From assembly GCF_015767635.1 (NCBI RefSeq), contig NZ_CP065230.1:3534001-3598000 (forward strand): a stretch of 64,000 nt of DNA. Direction: 5' to 3'. Position numbers and translations under genes: made by a program. This DNA is from Halomonas sp. A40-4 (lineage in GTDB: Bacteria; Pseudomonadota; Gammaproteobacteria; Pseudomonadales; Halomonadaceae). Positions 45,544 to 54,223 of this stretch are shown here, in pieces. The number at the start of each line of letters is the position of its first letter. Within the stretch, counting starts at the first letter, position 1. The notes beneath the pieces are model-generated. The model ran no database searches. It saw only the letters and a list, made by a program, of their open reading frames with translations, and was not told where the DNA came from.

Positions 45544-47262
45544 TTACCCCTTGATAATCACATTCTGGGCGGCCAGCTCGCCGCGGAAATCCTTGAGCAG
45601 CCCAAGCACAGGGTTGGGGGCCGCCTGGCCGAGGCCACAAATGGAGGCATCCATCATCACCTGGGAAAGACGCGTCAATACCGCGGCGTCCCATTCGTCA
45701 CCCTCGAGCAGGGTCAGCATCTTCTCGGTGCCTACCCGGCAGGGGGTACACTGGCCGCAGGACTCATCGGCAAAAAAGGCCAGCAGGTTGGTGGCCACCG
45801 CACGCAGGTCGTCCTGGTCGGACAGCACCATGACCGCCGCCGAGCCGATAAAACCGCCGTGCTCCTGGAGGGTGTCGAAGTCCAGGGGAACATCGGCCTT
45901 CGACGCGGGCAGGATACCGCCAGAGGCGCCACCGGGCAGATAGGCCACCAGGCGATGGCCATCGGCCATGCCCCCGCAGTACTCCTCGACCAACTCGTTG
46001 AGGGTGATCCCCGCCGGTGCCAAATGCACGCCGGGGCGCTTGACCCGGCCCGAGACCGAGAAACTGCGCAGCCCGACACGGCCGTGTCGGCCCTGGCTGG
46101 AAAACGCCTCGGCACCACGCTGCCAGATCAGCGGAATCCAGTAGACGGTCTCGACATTATTGACCAGCGTTGGTCGGTCAAAGAGCCCCTTCTGGGCCAC
46201 GAACGGCGGGCGGTGGCGGGGTTTGCCCGGCTTGCCCTCCAGGGACTCGATCATCGCCGACTCTTCGCCGCAGATATAAGCGCCCGCGCCGCGGCGCAGC
46301 ACGATATAGCCAGGTGCCACCAGACCCGCGGCCTCCAGCTCGCCAATGGCCTCGCGCAGCACGCCATGCAAGGCCGGGTACTCATCGCGCAGGTAGATAT
46401 ACAGCGCCTCGGCGTCGACCGCCCAGGCGCTGACCAGCGCCCCTTCCAGAAACTGGTGCGGCGAGCGCTCCAGGTAATAGCGATCCTTGAAGGTACCGGG
46501 CTCGCCCTCGTCAGCGTTGATGGCGCAATAGCGGGGCCCGGCCTCCTGGCGCACGAAGTACCACTTCTTGAAGGTCGGAAAGCCTGCGCCGCCCAGGCCA
46601 CGCAGATTGGCCTGCTGCATCGCCTCCATCAGTTCGTCTACCGTGACATCGCCTGCACGGCAGGCCTGAAGCAATGCCAGGCCACCCCCGCCGTGATAGT
46701 CGTCAAGGCGCTGCCAGTTGACGGGCTCGGGATGGAAGTGCCCTTCCTCAATCACCGACGCGACGCGCGCCTGGGTGGCAGACAACACATGATGATGCCC
46801 CACCTCGGCCACCGGCGCCGTGTCGCAGCGCCCCATGCAGGGCGCTCTGAGAACACGTACCTGCTCGATATCCATGCTGGCTTCCAACTGTGCTTTCAGC
46901 GCCTCGGCGCCAGCCAACTGGCAGGCGAGAGAGTCGCAAACACGGATGGTCACCGCCGGTGGCGGCAGCTGGTCATCGTGAATGACATCGAAGTGGGCAT
47001 AGAAGGTAGCGGTCTCGTAGACGGCCGCCATGGGCAAGTTCATGTAGGTCGCCAGGGCACGCAGCTCCGCCAGCAGCAGATGGCCCCGAGCGTCCTGTAT
47101 GGCATGCAGGTGTTCGATCAGCAGGTCCCGGCGGCGCAGCGTGGCATCCTTGCGTTCGTCGCCCAATAGGTCACGCAACCCCTCAAGGAGACTGGGATCG
47201 AGATCACGGCCACGGGGCTTGCCACGGAAGCGGCGCTTGGGGGTCACGGTCTGGACGGTCAT
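45544..47262 (-). CDS. fdsB: NAD-dependent formate dehydrogenase beta subunit (NuoE-NuoF fusion)
   Basis: A 572-residue diaphorase subunit. Residues about 30-180 are a NuoE-like domain with [2Fe-2S] cysteines (CDSLACQLAGAE, APCMGRCDTAP). Residues about 200-560 are NuoF-like, with GRGGAGFP-like LRGLGGAGFPTFKKW, NADEGEPGTFKDRY for FMN, YICGEESAMIESLEG, and the N3-cluster motif ESCGQCTPCRVG. This passes electrons from alpha to NAD+. A fused beta of this kind is known from the two-subunit formate dehydrogenase of Methylobacterium. No separate gamma, FdsC or FdsD genes follow. The ribosome site is weak (GAGTAACCC). Confidence 0.93.
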   Translation of the reverse strand: MTVQTVTPKRRFRGKPRGRDLDPSLLEGLRDLLGDERKDATLRRRDLLIEHLHAIQDARGHLLLAELRALATYMNLPMAAVYETATFYAHFDVIHDDQLPPPAVTIRVCDSLACQLAGAEALKAQLEASMDIEQVRVLRAPCMGRCDTAPVAEVGHHHVLSATQARVASVIEEGHFHPEPVNWQRLDDYHGGGGLALLQACRAGDVTVDELMEAMQQANLRGLGGAGFPTFKKWYFVRQEAGPRYCAINADEGEPGTFKDRYYLERSPHQFLEGALVSAWAVDAEALYIYLRDEYPALHGVLREAIGELEAAGLVAPGYIVLRRGAGAYICGEESAMIESLEGKPGKPRHRPPFVAQKGLFDRPTLVNNVETVYWIPLIWQRGAEAFSSQGRHGRVGLRSFSVSGRVKRPGVHLAPAGITLNELVEEYCGGMADGHRLVAYLPGGASGGILPASKADVPLDFDTLQEHGGFIGSAAVMVLSDQDDLRAVATNLLAFFADESCGQCTPCRVGTEKMLTLLEGDEWDAAVLTRLSQVMMDASICGLGQAAPNPVLGLLKDFRGELAAQNVIIKG

Positions 47263-47299
47263 GGGTTACTCATTATTATCTTGATAGGGATGGTGCCGA

Positions 47300-47330
47300 A
47301 TGCACAAAGACGGCACCCTGCGGGCACCGT
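47300..47330 (-). terminator. Possible terminator after formaldehyde dehydrogenase
   Basis: Minus-strand RNA ACGGUGCCC-GCA-GGGUGCCGU (47330-47310) forms a 9-bp stem with two G:U pairs, followed by CTTTGTG. Reasonable but not strong. Confidence 0.45.
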
Positions 47331-47423
47331 CTAGGGCGGTACTGTCTATCACACCCCCGCTTTCAGGCAGCGGCGGTCTGTTTCGCAGCTATTGCGTTCA
47401 TCAGCGGCTCAGTCAACGCGTTC

Positions 47424-48614
47424 TCAGGCCACACTGCCATGGGGATCAATGACGAATTTCTTGGCTGCGCCACCGTCGAAGTCGGCATAGCCCTGGGGCG
47501 CCTGATCCAGGTTGATCATCTGGACATTGACCGCATCGGCGATGTTGACCTTGCCAAACAGGATAGCCTGCATCAGCGGGCGATGGTACTTCATCACCGG
47601 ACACTGGCCGGTATGGAAGCTGTGGGACTTGGCCCAGCCGAGGCCAAAGCGCATGCTCAAAGCACCCTGCTGGGCCGCCTTGTCCTCAGAACCGGGGTCT
47701 TCGGTCACGTAGAGGCCGGGAATGCCGATCTGGCCGCCCGCGCGGGTCAGCGACATTGCCGAGTTGAGCACCGTGGCAGGCGCTTCCTTGCCATGGTTGC
47801 AGCCGCAGGCGTGGGCCTCGAAGCCGACGCAGTCGACGAAGGCATCGACTTCACGCTCGCCAAGAATCACCTCGATCTTGTCTGCCATGTCGCCTTCCTG
47901 GGTCAGGTCGATGGTCTCGCAGCCAAAGCTGCGGGCCTGGGCCAGGCGCTCTTCGATCATGTCGCCGACGATCACGCAGGCAGCGCCCAGCAGCTGGGCG
48001 GAAACCGCCGCCGCCAGCCCGACGGGACCCGCTCCGGCGATATAGACGGTGCTGCCTGGGCCGACACCGGCGGTCACACAGCCGTGGAAGCCGGTGGGGA
48101 AGATATCGGAGAGCAGGGTCAGGTCCTTGATCTTCTCCATGGCCTGATCGGCATCCGGGAACTTCAGCAGATTAAAATCGGCATAGGGCACCATCACGTA
48201 TTCGGTCTGTCCGCCGACCCAGCCGCCCATGTCCACGTAGCCATAGGCGGCGCCGGGACGCGATGGATTGACGTTGAGGCAGATGCCGGTCTGGCCGGAC
48301 TTGCAGTTGCGGCAGCGGCCACAGGCAATATTGAACGGCACCGAGACCAGATCGCCCGGCTTGATAAATTCAACGTCGCGACCGGCCTCGACCACCATGC
48401 CGGTGATTTCGTGGCCGAGCACCAGGCCAGGCTGGGCAGTGGTGCGGCCGCGAACCATATGCTGATCGCTGCCGCAGATATTGGTGGTGACGACCTTGAG
48501 AATCACGCCGTGCTCGCACTTGCGATTGCCAAGGGCAAGTTCGGGATAAGCGATAGACTCAACGGCGACCTCACCCGGCCCCTTGTAGACGACTCCGCGA
48601 TTGGCTGCATTCAT
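47424..48614 (-). CDS. fdhA: Glutathione-independent formaldehyde dehydrogenase
   Basis: A 396-residue zinc dehydrogenase of the Pseudomonas putida type that oxidises formaldehyde to formate with NAD+ and no added thiol. Seen: TTNICGSDQHMVRGRTTA (catalytic-zinc Cys), LVLGHEITGMVVEAG, structural-zinc cysteines in CGRCRNCKSGQTGIC, and the Rossmann stretch VYIAGAGPVGLAAAVSAQLL. Length matches the 398-residue family. ATG at 48614 follows CAGGAGCCAGCC. It removes formaldehyde released by GbcAB, DgcAB and Sox. It is divergent from the BCCT carrier. Confidence 0.96.
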   Translation of the reverse strand: MNAANRGVVYKGPGEVAVESIAYPELALGNRKCEHGVILKVVTTNICGSDQHMVRGRTTAQPGLVLGHEITGMVVEAGRDVEFIKPGDLVSVPFNIACGRCRNCKSGQTGICLNVNPSRPGAAYGYVDMGGWVGGQTEYVMVPYADFNLLKFPDADQAMEKIKDLTLLSDIFPTGFHGCVTAGVGPGSTVYIAGAGPVGLAAAVSAQLLGAACVIVGDMIEERLAQARSFGCETIDLTQEGDMADKIEVILGEREVDAFVDCVGFEAHACGCNHGKEAPATVLNSAMSLTRAGGQIGIPGLYVTEDPGSEDKAAQQGALSMRFGLGWAKSHSFHTGQCPVMKYHRPLMQAILFGKVNIADAVNVQMINLDQAPQGYADFDGGAAKKFVIDPHGSVA

Positions 48615-48804
48615 GGCTGGCTCCTGTGGATTATTATTCTGCTCGATAGAGTGAATTGCGCTTATCCAGCCTATCTCCTCCACCTTCCGGAACTTGCTCA
48701 GCAAAGGCATTCACATATCTATTCGAGACATCCCCGTCAGGACGGATAGATGGAGGTCGCTTTCACGACACTGTTGTTCTGAAACAGGCCCAACAATTTG
48801 CAGG

Positions 48805-48830
48805 GTCGGTGACGCGGACACCTCACCGAC
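48805..48830. promoter_or_regulatory. Inverted repeat upstream of the BCCT gene
   Basis: GTCGGTGA (48805-48812) and TCACCGAC (48823-48830) are exact complements 10 bases apart, ending 28 bases before the BCCT start. It may be an operator or a leader hairpin; no regulator can be assigned from sequence. Confidence 0.45.
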
Positions 48831-48858
48831 GCCTAACAAGAGCCACCAAGGAACCCTG

Positions 48859-50439
48859 ATGAACAACAATGACGACCCGGTCCTGTCGCCCGGACAGGAC
48901 AACACTCAGATAATGGGGCTGGATTTTCATAATCCGGTTTTCCCGCTGTCGGCGCTGGCCATTCTGGCCTTCATTCTTTACGCGCTCATCTACCCGGATG
49001 CTGCCAATAGCCACCTGGGGCTTGCCAAGAACTGGTCGATCGAGCACTTCGACTGGCTGTTCATGATCGCGGGCAATATCTTTGTCGTGTTCTGCCTGGT
49101 GCTTATCTGCCTGCCGCTGGGGCGGATTCGCCTGGGCGGCAAGGACGCCAAGCCGGAATACTCGCTCACCTCCTGGTTCGCCATGCTGTTTGCGGCGGGC
49201 ATGGGCATCGGCCTGATGTTCTGGAGCGTAGCCGAGCCCGTGGCCTACTACACCGACTGGTACGGCACGCCCCTGAATGCACCCGCGGGGACGCCGATGG
49301 GCGCCAGCGCCGCCATGGGGGCGACCATGTTCCATTGGGGCCTGCATCCCTGGGCGATCTACGGCGTGGTGGCCCTTTCCCTGGCCTTCTTTGCCTATAA
49401 CAAGGGGATGCCGCTGACGCTGCGCTCCGCCTTCTACCCGATTCTGGGCGAGCGGGCCCGGGGCTGGGCGGGACACATCATCGACATCTTTGCCGTGTTG
49501 GCCACCATCTTCGGCCTGGCCACCTCGCTGGGCTTTGGCGCCACCCAGGCCGCCGGTGGACTGGCCTACCTGTTCGGCATTCCCAACACCATCGGTACCC
49601 AGCTGGCGATTATCGTGGCCGTGACGGTGATTGCGCTGTTCTCGGTATGGCGGGGCATCGACGGCGGCGTCAAGCTGTTCTCGAACATCAACATGGTCAT
49701 CGCGGCACTGCTGTTGCTGTTTGTGGTGATCGCCGGGCCGACGCTGATGATCGTGACCGGGATCGGCACCACGGCGCTGGACTACGTGGGCCATCTGCTG
49801 CCGCTGTCCAACTGGATTGGCCGCGAAGACGATACCTGGTACCACGGCTGGACGATCTTCTACTGGGCGTGGTGGATCTCCTGGTCGCCGTTCGTCGGCA
49901 TGTTCATCGCCCGCGTTTCCAAGGGACGCACGGTGCGCGAGTTCCTGATCGCGGTGCTGCTGGTGCCGACGCTGGTCACCCTGGTGTGGATGAGCGCCTT
50001 TGGCGGCACGGCGCTTTTCCAGGCCTCCAACGGCGTGGGCGAGCTGGCCAACGGCATTGGCGACGTTTCGCTGGCCATGTTCCACATGCTGGAGCAGTTG
50101 CCCCTGACCGGCATTACCTCGACGCTGGCGATCATTCTGGTGCTGGTATTCTTCATCACCTCGTCGGACTCCGGCTCGCTGGTGATCGACAACATCACCG
50201 CCGGTGGCAAGACCGATGCGCCCAAGGGCCAGCGGGTATTCTGGGCCGCGCTTGAGGGCGTGATTGCCGGCGTGCTGCTGTACGGCGGCGGCAACACGGC
50301 ACTCAGCGCGCTGCAGGCAGGCGCGGTGGCCACCGGGCTGCCCTTCACGCTGGTGCTGCTGGTGATGTGTTTCAGCCTTTACATGGGGCTGCACAAGGAG
50401 TGGCGAGAGCTCAACGCCGTGCCCACACCGGCGCGCTGA
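48859..50439 (+). CDS. BCCT-family betaine/choline/carnitine transporter
   Basis: A 526-residue sodium- or proton-coupled inner-membrane carrier with about 12 helices. Signature blocks: GMGIGLMFWSVAEPVAYYTD in helix 3 and FYWAWWISWSPFVGMFIARV in helix 8, the Trp-rich betaine pocket. The C-terminus is short and lacks the long osmosensory tail of BetP, so it fits nutrient uptake more than osmotic stress. ATG at 48859 follows AAGGAACCCTG; a longer start at 48694 is in the promoter region. Context in the betaine locus points to glycine betaine, choline or dimethylglycine. Confidence 0.92.
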   Translation: MNNNDDPVLSPGQDNTQIMGLDFHNPVFPLSALAILAFILYALIYPDAANSHLGLAKNWSIEHFDWLFMIAGNIFVVFCLVLICLPLGRIRLGGKDAKPEYSLTSWFAMLFAAGMGIGLMFWSVAEPVAYYTDWYGTPLNAPAGTPMGASAAMGATMFHWGLHPWAIYGVVALSLAFFAYNKGMPLTLRSAFYPILGERARGWAGHIIDIFAVLATIFGLATSLGFGATQAAGGLAYLFGIPNTIGTQLAIIVAVTVIALFSVWRGIDGGVKLFSNINMVIAALLLLFVVIAGPTLMIVTGIGTTALDYVGHLLPLSNWIGREDDTWYHGWTIFYWAWWISWSPFVGMFIARVSKGRTVREFLIAVLLVPTLVTLVWMSAFGGTALFQASNGVGELANGIGDVSLAMFHMLEQLPLTGITSTLAIILVLVFFITSSDSGSLVIDNITAGGKTDAPKGQRVFWAALEGVIAGVLLYGGGNTALSALQAGAVATGLPFTLVLLVMCFSLYMGLHKEWRELNAVPTPAR

Positions 50440-50458
50440 TCGACACTCTGCTGTTATC

Positions 50459-50486
50459 GGGGCGCCATTATCATGGCGCCCCTTTT
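50459..50486 (+). terminator. Intrinsic terminator of the BCCT gene
   Basis: Perfect 9-bp stem GGGGCGCCA (50459-50467) with TGGCGCCCC (50474-50482), 6-base loop, followed by TTTT. Confidence 0.9.
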
Positions 50487-50580
50487 ATGCGCGTGTCGTT
50501 ATTGCTGCATTGGGTGCCGCTGGCAACAATGAGCGCGCCGACAAAGCGCTGCATCATGCCCGAACAATGTCAACAACCCC

Positions 50581-52344
50581 ATGGTTATGCTCATGATTTA
50601 TACCACCGCAATAATGTTGAGCCTGGTCGGCTATTTTGTCATCGGCCATCTGGCCGGACGACGCGTCAAGGGGCTGGATGACTATCTGGTCGCCGGTCGC
50701 AATGCGCCTACCTTCTTTATCCTGGGCACGCTGGTGGCCAGCTACCTGAGTACCAGCGCCTTTCTCGGCGAAACGGGCTTTGCCTACCAGGGCTACCCGT
50801 TCGTCATGCTGATTTTTGCCGCGGTGAGCACCTCGGGCTGCCTGCTGGGCGCGCTGGTGTTCGGCCGTTACCTGCGCCGCAGCGGCGCCAAGACCGTGCC
50901 GGAGTTTTTTGGCAAACGCTTTGCCTCTAGGCGCGTTCAGGTCATTGCCGGGCTTACCACGGTGTTCGGCCTGGGCGCGTACCTGCTGGGGGTCATGCAG
51001 GGTGCGGGCATCATGTTCGCCGAGCTGACCGGCATGCCCTACTGGGTGGGGCTGGTGCTGGTGTGGGCGACCTACACCGGTTTTATTCTGTATTCGGGCT
51101 CGCCCGGTGTGATGTTGACCGACACCGTCATGTTCGTGATCTTCTCGCTGGCCGCAGTGGGTGGGTCGCTCTACGTGATCCACGACCTGGGGGGCTGGAG
51201 CGGCGTTGTCGAGGGCCTGCTGAGCCAGACCGACAAGCCTGGCATTGCCCTGTGGCACGGGGTGATCGAAGGACCTGATGCCAGCTTCTCCTCCCCCGGC
51301 GAGGCGCTCGTCTGGGGGTTGACCCTGGGCCTCGTCTGGGCGGCGGTGCTGGCGGCCAGTCCCTGGCAGTCCAGCCGCTACCTGATGGCACGTAACGAGC
51401 ACGTGGTGATGCGCTCGGCCATGCTGACGGCGGTGGCGCTCGGCGTCTTCTATGCGCTGATGATGATGACCGGTGCGGCGATCAACCTCTACGACCCGAC
51501 CCTCGACCCTGAACGCTCCATGGTCTGGGTGGCGCTCAATATCCTGCCCGCCTGGCTTGGGGTGGTCATTCTGACCGGGGTATTCGCGGCCGGACTGTCG
51601 TCCTGCTCGACGTTCCTGTCGATCATCGGCTTTAGCCTTTCCAACGATATTCTGCCCGCCTCGCTGAACGAAAAGTCGGCCTTGCGCAAGAGCCGGATCG
51701 CGGTACTTGCAGCGGGACTGATCGCGCTGCTGCTGGCGCTCTTCCAGCCACCGGCGGTGATGGCGGTGGTCTGGTTTGCCGCCACGCTGTTTGCCTCCTC
51801 CTGGGGGCCGGTGGCCCTGATGAGCATCTGGAGTCGGCGGATTACCGCCGCCGGGGCCAGCTGGGGCCTGGCGGTGGGGTTTGTCGGCAACCTGGCCCTG
51901 TCGCTGATGGTGCAGGCCGAGTGGGTCAGCCTGCCGGTTTACCTGCACCCGGTGCTGTTGAGCACACTGATGGCACTGGCAGCTATCGTGCTTGCCTCCA
52001 CCCTGACCCGCGTCAGCCAGCCCGAGGCAGACTACCGGGCATTCCTGCATGAATTCGATGCCCGGGCACTGAGCGGCTGGGTGTCCGGCACCCGGTGGAT
52101 CGCGCTATGCACCATGCTCTCGGGGATCGCCATCGGGCTGTTCTTGTGGCAACAATACGCGGTCACCCTGGCGGGCTACGCCGAGCGCTTCGGGCTCTCC
52201 GCCGGGGCGGTGCAGGGTGGCTACCTGCTGGCAGTCGGCTGCGGCGGTATGCTGCTGCTTGCCGGTGCCGTCGGCTACCGGGTGGTGCGCCCCCGCCCCC
52301 AGAACGCCGCTGCGGCGCCTGCGGCCAAGGTCGACATCCCCTAG
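50581..52344 (+). CDS. Sodium:solute symporter (SSS) family transporter
   Basis: A 587-residue membrane carrier with about 13 helices. Seen: GRRVKGLDDYLVAGRNAPTF at the N-terminus, the helix-1 unwinding region YLSTSAFLGETGFAYQGYPF, PEFFGKRFASRRVQ, and SPWQSSRYLMARNE. This is the SSS family (PutP, PanF, ActP); the substrate is not shown. The start is poorly supported: three Met codons follow each other at 50581, 50587 and 50593, and no clear ribosome site is seen. It lies in the betaine region between the BCCT carrier and a DMT exporter, so dimethylglycine, sarcosine or proline are possible substrates by context only. Confidence 0.88.
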   Translation: MVMLMIYTTAIMLSLVGYFVIGHLAGRRVKGLDDYLVAGRNAPTFFILGTLVASYLSTSAFLGETGFAYQGYPFVMLIFAAVSTSGCLLGALVFGRYLRRSGAKTVPEFFGKRFASRRVQVIAGLTTVFGLGAYLLGVMQGAGIMFAELTGMPYWVGLVLVWATYTGFILYSGSPGVMLTDTVMFVIFSLAAVGGSLYVIHDLGGWSGVVEGLLSQTDKPGIALWHGVIEGPDASFSSPGEALVWGLTLGLVWAAVLAASPWQSSRYLMARNEHVVMRSAMLTAVALGVFYALMMMTGAAINLYDPTLDPERSMVWVALNILPAWLGVVILTGVFAAGLSSCSTFLSIIGFSLSNDILPASLNEKSALRKSRIAVLAAGLIALLLALFQPPAVMAVVWFAATLFASSWGPVALMSIWSRRITAAGASWGLAVGFVGNLALSLMVQAEWVSLPVYLHPVLLSTLMALAAIVLASTLTRVSQPEADYRAFLHEFDARALSGWVSGTRWIALCTMLSGIAIGLFLWQQYAVTLAGYAERFGLSAGAVQGGYLLAVGCGGMLLLAGAVGYRVVRPRPQNAAAAPAAKVDIP

Positions 52345-52355
52345 GCACAGGAAAA

Positions 52356-52387
52356 TCAGGCGAGCCAAAGACCTTTGGCCCGCCTGA
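52356..52387. repeat. Inverted repeat after the SSS gene
   Basis: TCAGGCG-A-GCCAAA pairs with TTTGGC-C-CGCCTGA, 13 paired bases with one mismatch and a 4-base loop. The plus-strand side has no T-run; the minus side has only ATTTTCC. It may mark the 3' end of the SSS transcript. Confidence 0.5.
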
Positions 52388-52451
52388 ATGCCCCAACCAC
52401 CCACCTGACCGGTGGGCGGTCCTCTTTGTATTCACGGCCGGGAGTCCGACA

Positions 52452-53339
52452 ATGCCGACTAGTCATTACCAGCGTGGTCTCGTCATGGTGGTGCTGGGCG
52501 TAGTGTTTCTCAGTTTCGACGGTTTGCTGATACGCCTGGCACGCACAGACGGCTGGACCATCGTGTTCTGGCGCGGGTTATTGATGTGCTGCGTGCTGGG
52601 GCTTGTGTGCTGGGCAGGCAAGCGGCTGGCGATGCTGAGCCGTCACCCGGTTTCCTCACTGGCCTCCGCCCTGTTGCTGGGGCTGATATCCAGCCTGTTT
52701 GTGCTGGCGGTCATGAACGCCAAGGTGGCCAACGTGGTGGTGATCCTGAGTACCGCGCCGCTGTTTGCCGCGCTGTTCTCGCGGATTTTTCTGGGCGAAA
52801 GCGTCGCGCTGCGAACCCTGGTGGCCATTGCCGTCTGCATGCTGGGCATGAGCCTGGTCTTCATGGGCGACGGGGCCATGGGAATGCTGGCAGGCAACCT
52901 TTACGCCCTGGCGGCAGCGGCGGCCATTGGCGGTAACCTGACGCTGCTGCGCCGCTATCCAGCGATTGACACCATGACGGTGGTCGCTGGCGGCGGTCTG
53001 CTTTCGGCGGCCATTGCCCTGCCCATGGCGTCACCGCTGACCCTGGACGCCGAACGCTATGGCGTACTGGCGTTGATGGGGCTGATACAGATGCCCCTGG
53101 CCACGGTGCTGATCAACAGCGCCACCCGCTACCTGCCATCGACGGAGGTGGCACTGTTCTACCTGGTCGAAACCGCACTGGGCACGCTGTGGGTGTGGTG
53201 GCTATTGGGCGAGACGCCTGGCGCCTCGACGCTCATGGGAGGGGCGGTCGTGATCACGGTGCTGGTGCTGCACGCCTGGCGCGGCTTGCACCTGGAACGC
53301 CAGCGCCTTGAGCTGTATCCGGGCTGGGTTGGTAAATAG
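52452..53339 (+). CDS. EamA/DMT-superfamily transporter
   Basis: A 295-residue ten-helix membrane protein with two EamA repeats: the first with DGLLIRLARTDGWTIVFWRG, the second ending in NSATRYLPSTEVALFYLVET and LWVWWLLGETPGASTLMGG. Such carriers usually export amino acids or metabolites; substrate unknown. ATG at 52452 follows GGGAGTCCGACA. A frame extension upstream to 52095 overlaps the SSS gene and is rejected. It is convergent with the etf-dgc operon. Confidence 0.9.
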   Translation: MPTSHYQRGLVMVVLGVVFLSFDGLLIRLARTDGWTIVFWRGLLMCCVLGLVCWAGKRLAMLSRHPVSSLASALLLGLISSLFVLAVMNAKVANVVVILSTAPLFAALFSRIFLGESVALRTLVAIAVCMLGMSLVFMGDGAMGMLAGNLYALAAAAAIGGNLTLLRRYPAIDTMTVVAGGGLLSAAIALPMASPLTLDAERYGVLALMGLIQMPLATVLINSATRYLPSTEVALFYLVETALGTLWVWWLLGETPGASTLMGGAVVITVLVLHAWRGLHLERQRLELYPGWVGK

Positions 53340-53353
53340 CCCGCCCAGCCATG

Positions 53354-53377
53354 AAAAAGCCCGCCGCGAGGGCGAGC
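53354..53377 (-). terminator. Intrinsic terminator of the dgc-etf operon
   Basis: On the minus strand GCTCGCC (53377-53371) pairs with GGCGGGC (53365-53359), one wobble, 5-base loop, followed by TTTTT. It lies 36 bases past the etfB stop. Confidence 0.85.
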
Positions 53378-53413
53378 TTAAAAGGCGATTGGATACAGTG
53401 TGATCAAGGCACC

Positions 53414-54223
53414 TCAGCGCAGCACGCCTTCCTCCTTGAGTAGCGTGAAAATCGCCTCGGCGCCCTGTTCGGGTGTCACATCGTTCAACAGTTGTCCGCC
53501 GCCGCTGTCGGCCTTGGCCGCCGCTGCCTTGAAACGGTCACGCGCCGAGGCTGACTTGACGATTTTTAGCCGTTTGGGCCGCTTGCGTGCGGGCTGCACA
53601 CGCCACTGGGTTTGCAGTTCATCGGTCACGCTGGCGCAGGCACAATCCGCCAATTCACCGCGTCGTGCCGGGCCGAAGGCGCTCTGGCGCGCGGCCGGGG
53701 CACTGCTATCCACCGTAGCGATGGCCGGTAAGCGTACCTTCAGGCGGCGGCGTTTGCCACGTGGCAGGGCCTGCAGCACCGTGGCGACCCCCTGCTCGAT
53801 GCTTTCGATTTCCGCCAGGCCACTGACCACCGTCCAGCCGAGTGTCTCGGCCAGCAGATAGGGCACCAGGCCCGAGCCCTCTCCGGTCTCGGCGCGCGTC
53901 CCCGTCAGCACCAGCTGCGGCGTGGCGAAGCGCAGTATGTTGGCCAAGGCCGGAACGACATCCGCGTCCGGGTCCTGATTAATGCGTTTGACCCTGCTGA
54001 TGCCCATCCCCAGATAGCCACGCATGGCGTCCCCGCAGGCTTCACCACCATCGCCTGCATGCATGAGCTGAACGCTCGCGTCACCCAGGGACAGTGCCAT
54101 TTCCACCGCGCGGGCATCATGGTCGGCACGCCGCGCCCGCCCGGTCAGCGGATGACGCCCCACCGACACCAGAACAGCAACGCTGAGCTCAGCGTCATTC
54201 AATGTGTTGACGTTATGCGGCAT
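53414..54223 (-). CDS. etfB: Electron transfer flavoprotein beta-like subunit
   Basis: A 269-residue ETF small subunit. Seen: GRHPLTGRARRADHDARAVE, VVPALANILRFATPQLVLTG, GLVPYLLAETLGWTVVSGLA and RLKVRLPAIATVDSSAP. The C-terminal part is rich in Lys and Arg and differs from housekeeping EtfB. ATG at 54223 has AGGAG eight bases upstream; the long frame to 54424 overlaps etfA. It matches the PA5400/PA5401 region of P. aeruginosa, where the ETF pair accompanies DgcAB and accepts its electrons. Confidence 0.9.
   Translation of the reverse strand: MPHNVNTLNDAELSVAVLVSVGRHPLTGRARRADHDARAVEMALSLGDASVQLMHAGDGGEACGDAMRGYLGMGISRVKRINQDPDADVVPALANILRFATPQLVLTGTRAETGEGSGLVPYLLAETLGWTVVSGLAEIESIEQGVATVLQALPRGKRRRLKVRLPAIATVDSSAPAARQSAFGPARRGELADCACASVTDELQTQWRVQPARKRPKRLKIVKSASARDRFKAAAAKADSGGGQLLNDVTPEQGAEAIFTLLKEEGVLR

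Noticed and set aside
44344..47169. A 941-codon plus-strand open frame opposite the Mo-formate dehydrogenase genes
   Set aside because: It is antisense to two clear subunit genes, has no family motifs, and is rich in His, Gly, Arg and Gln as expected from the complement of GC-rich coding DNA.
48823..50554. Long minus-strand frame opposite the BCCT carrier, and a similar one opposite the SSS gene (50554-52050)
   Set aside because: Both are complements of membrane-protein genes, giving Gln/His/Arg-rich nonsense without motifs.
52356..52387. Terminator for the SSS gene
   Set aside because: The stem is good but no T-run follows on the plus strand, so it is listed only as an inverted repeat.
52095..52451. 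N-terminal extension of the EamA gene
   Set aside because: It would lie inside the SSS gene; the ATG at 52452 has a good ribosome site and gives the normal ten-helix length.
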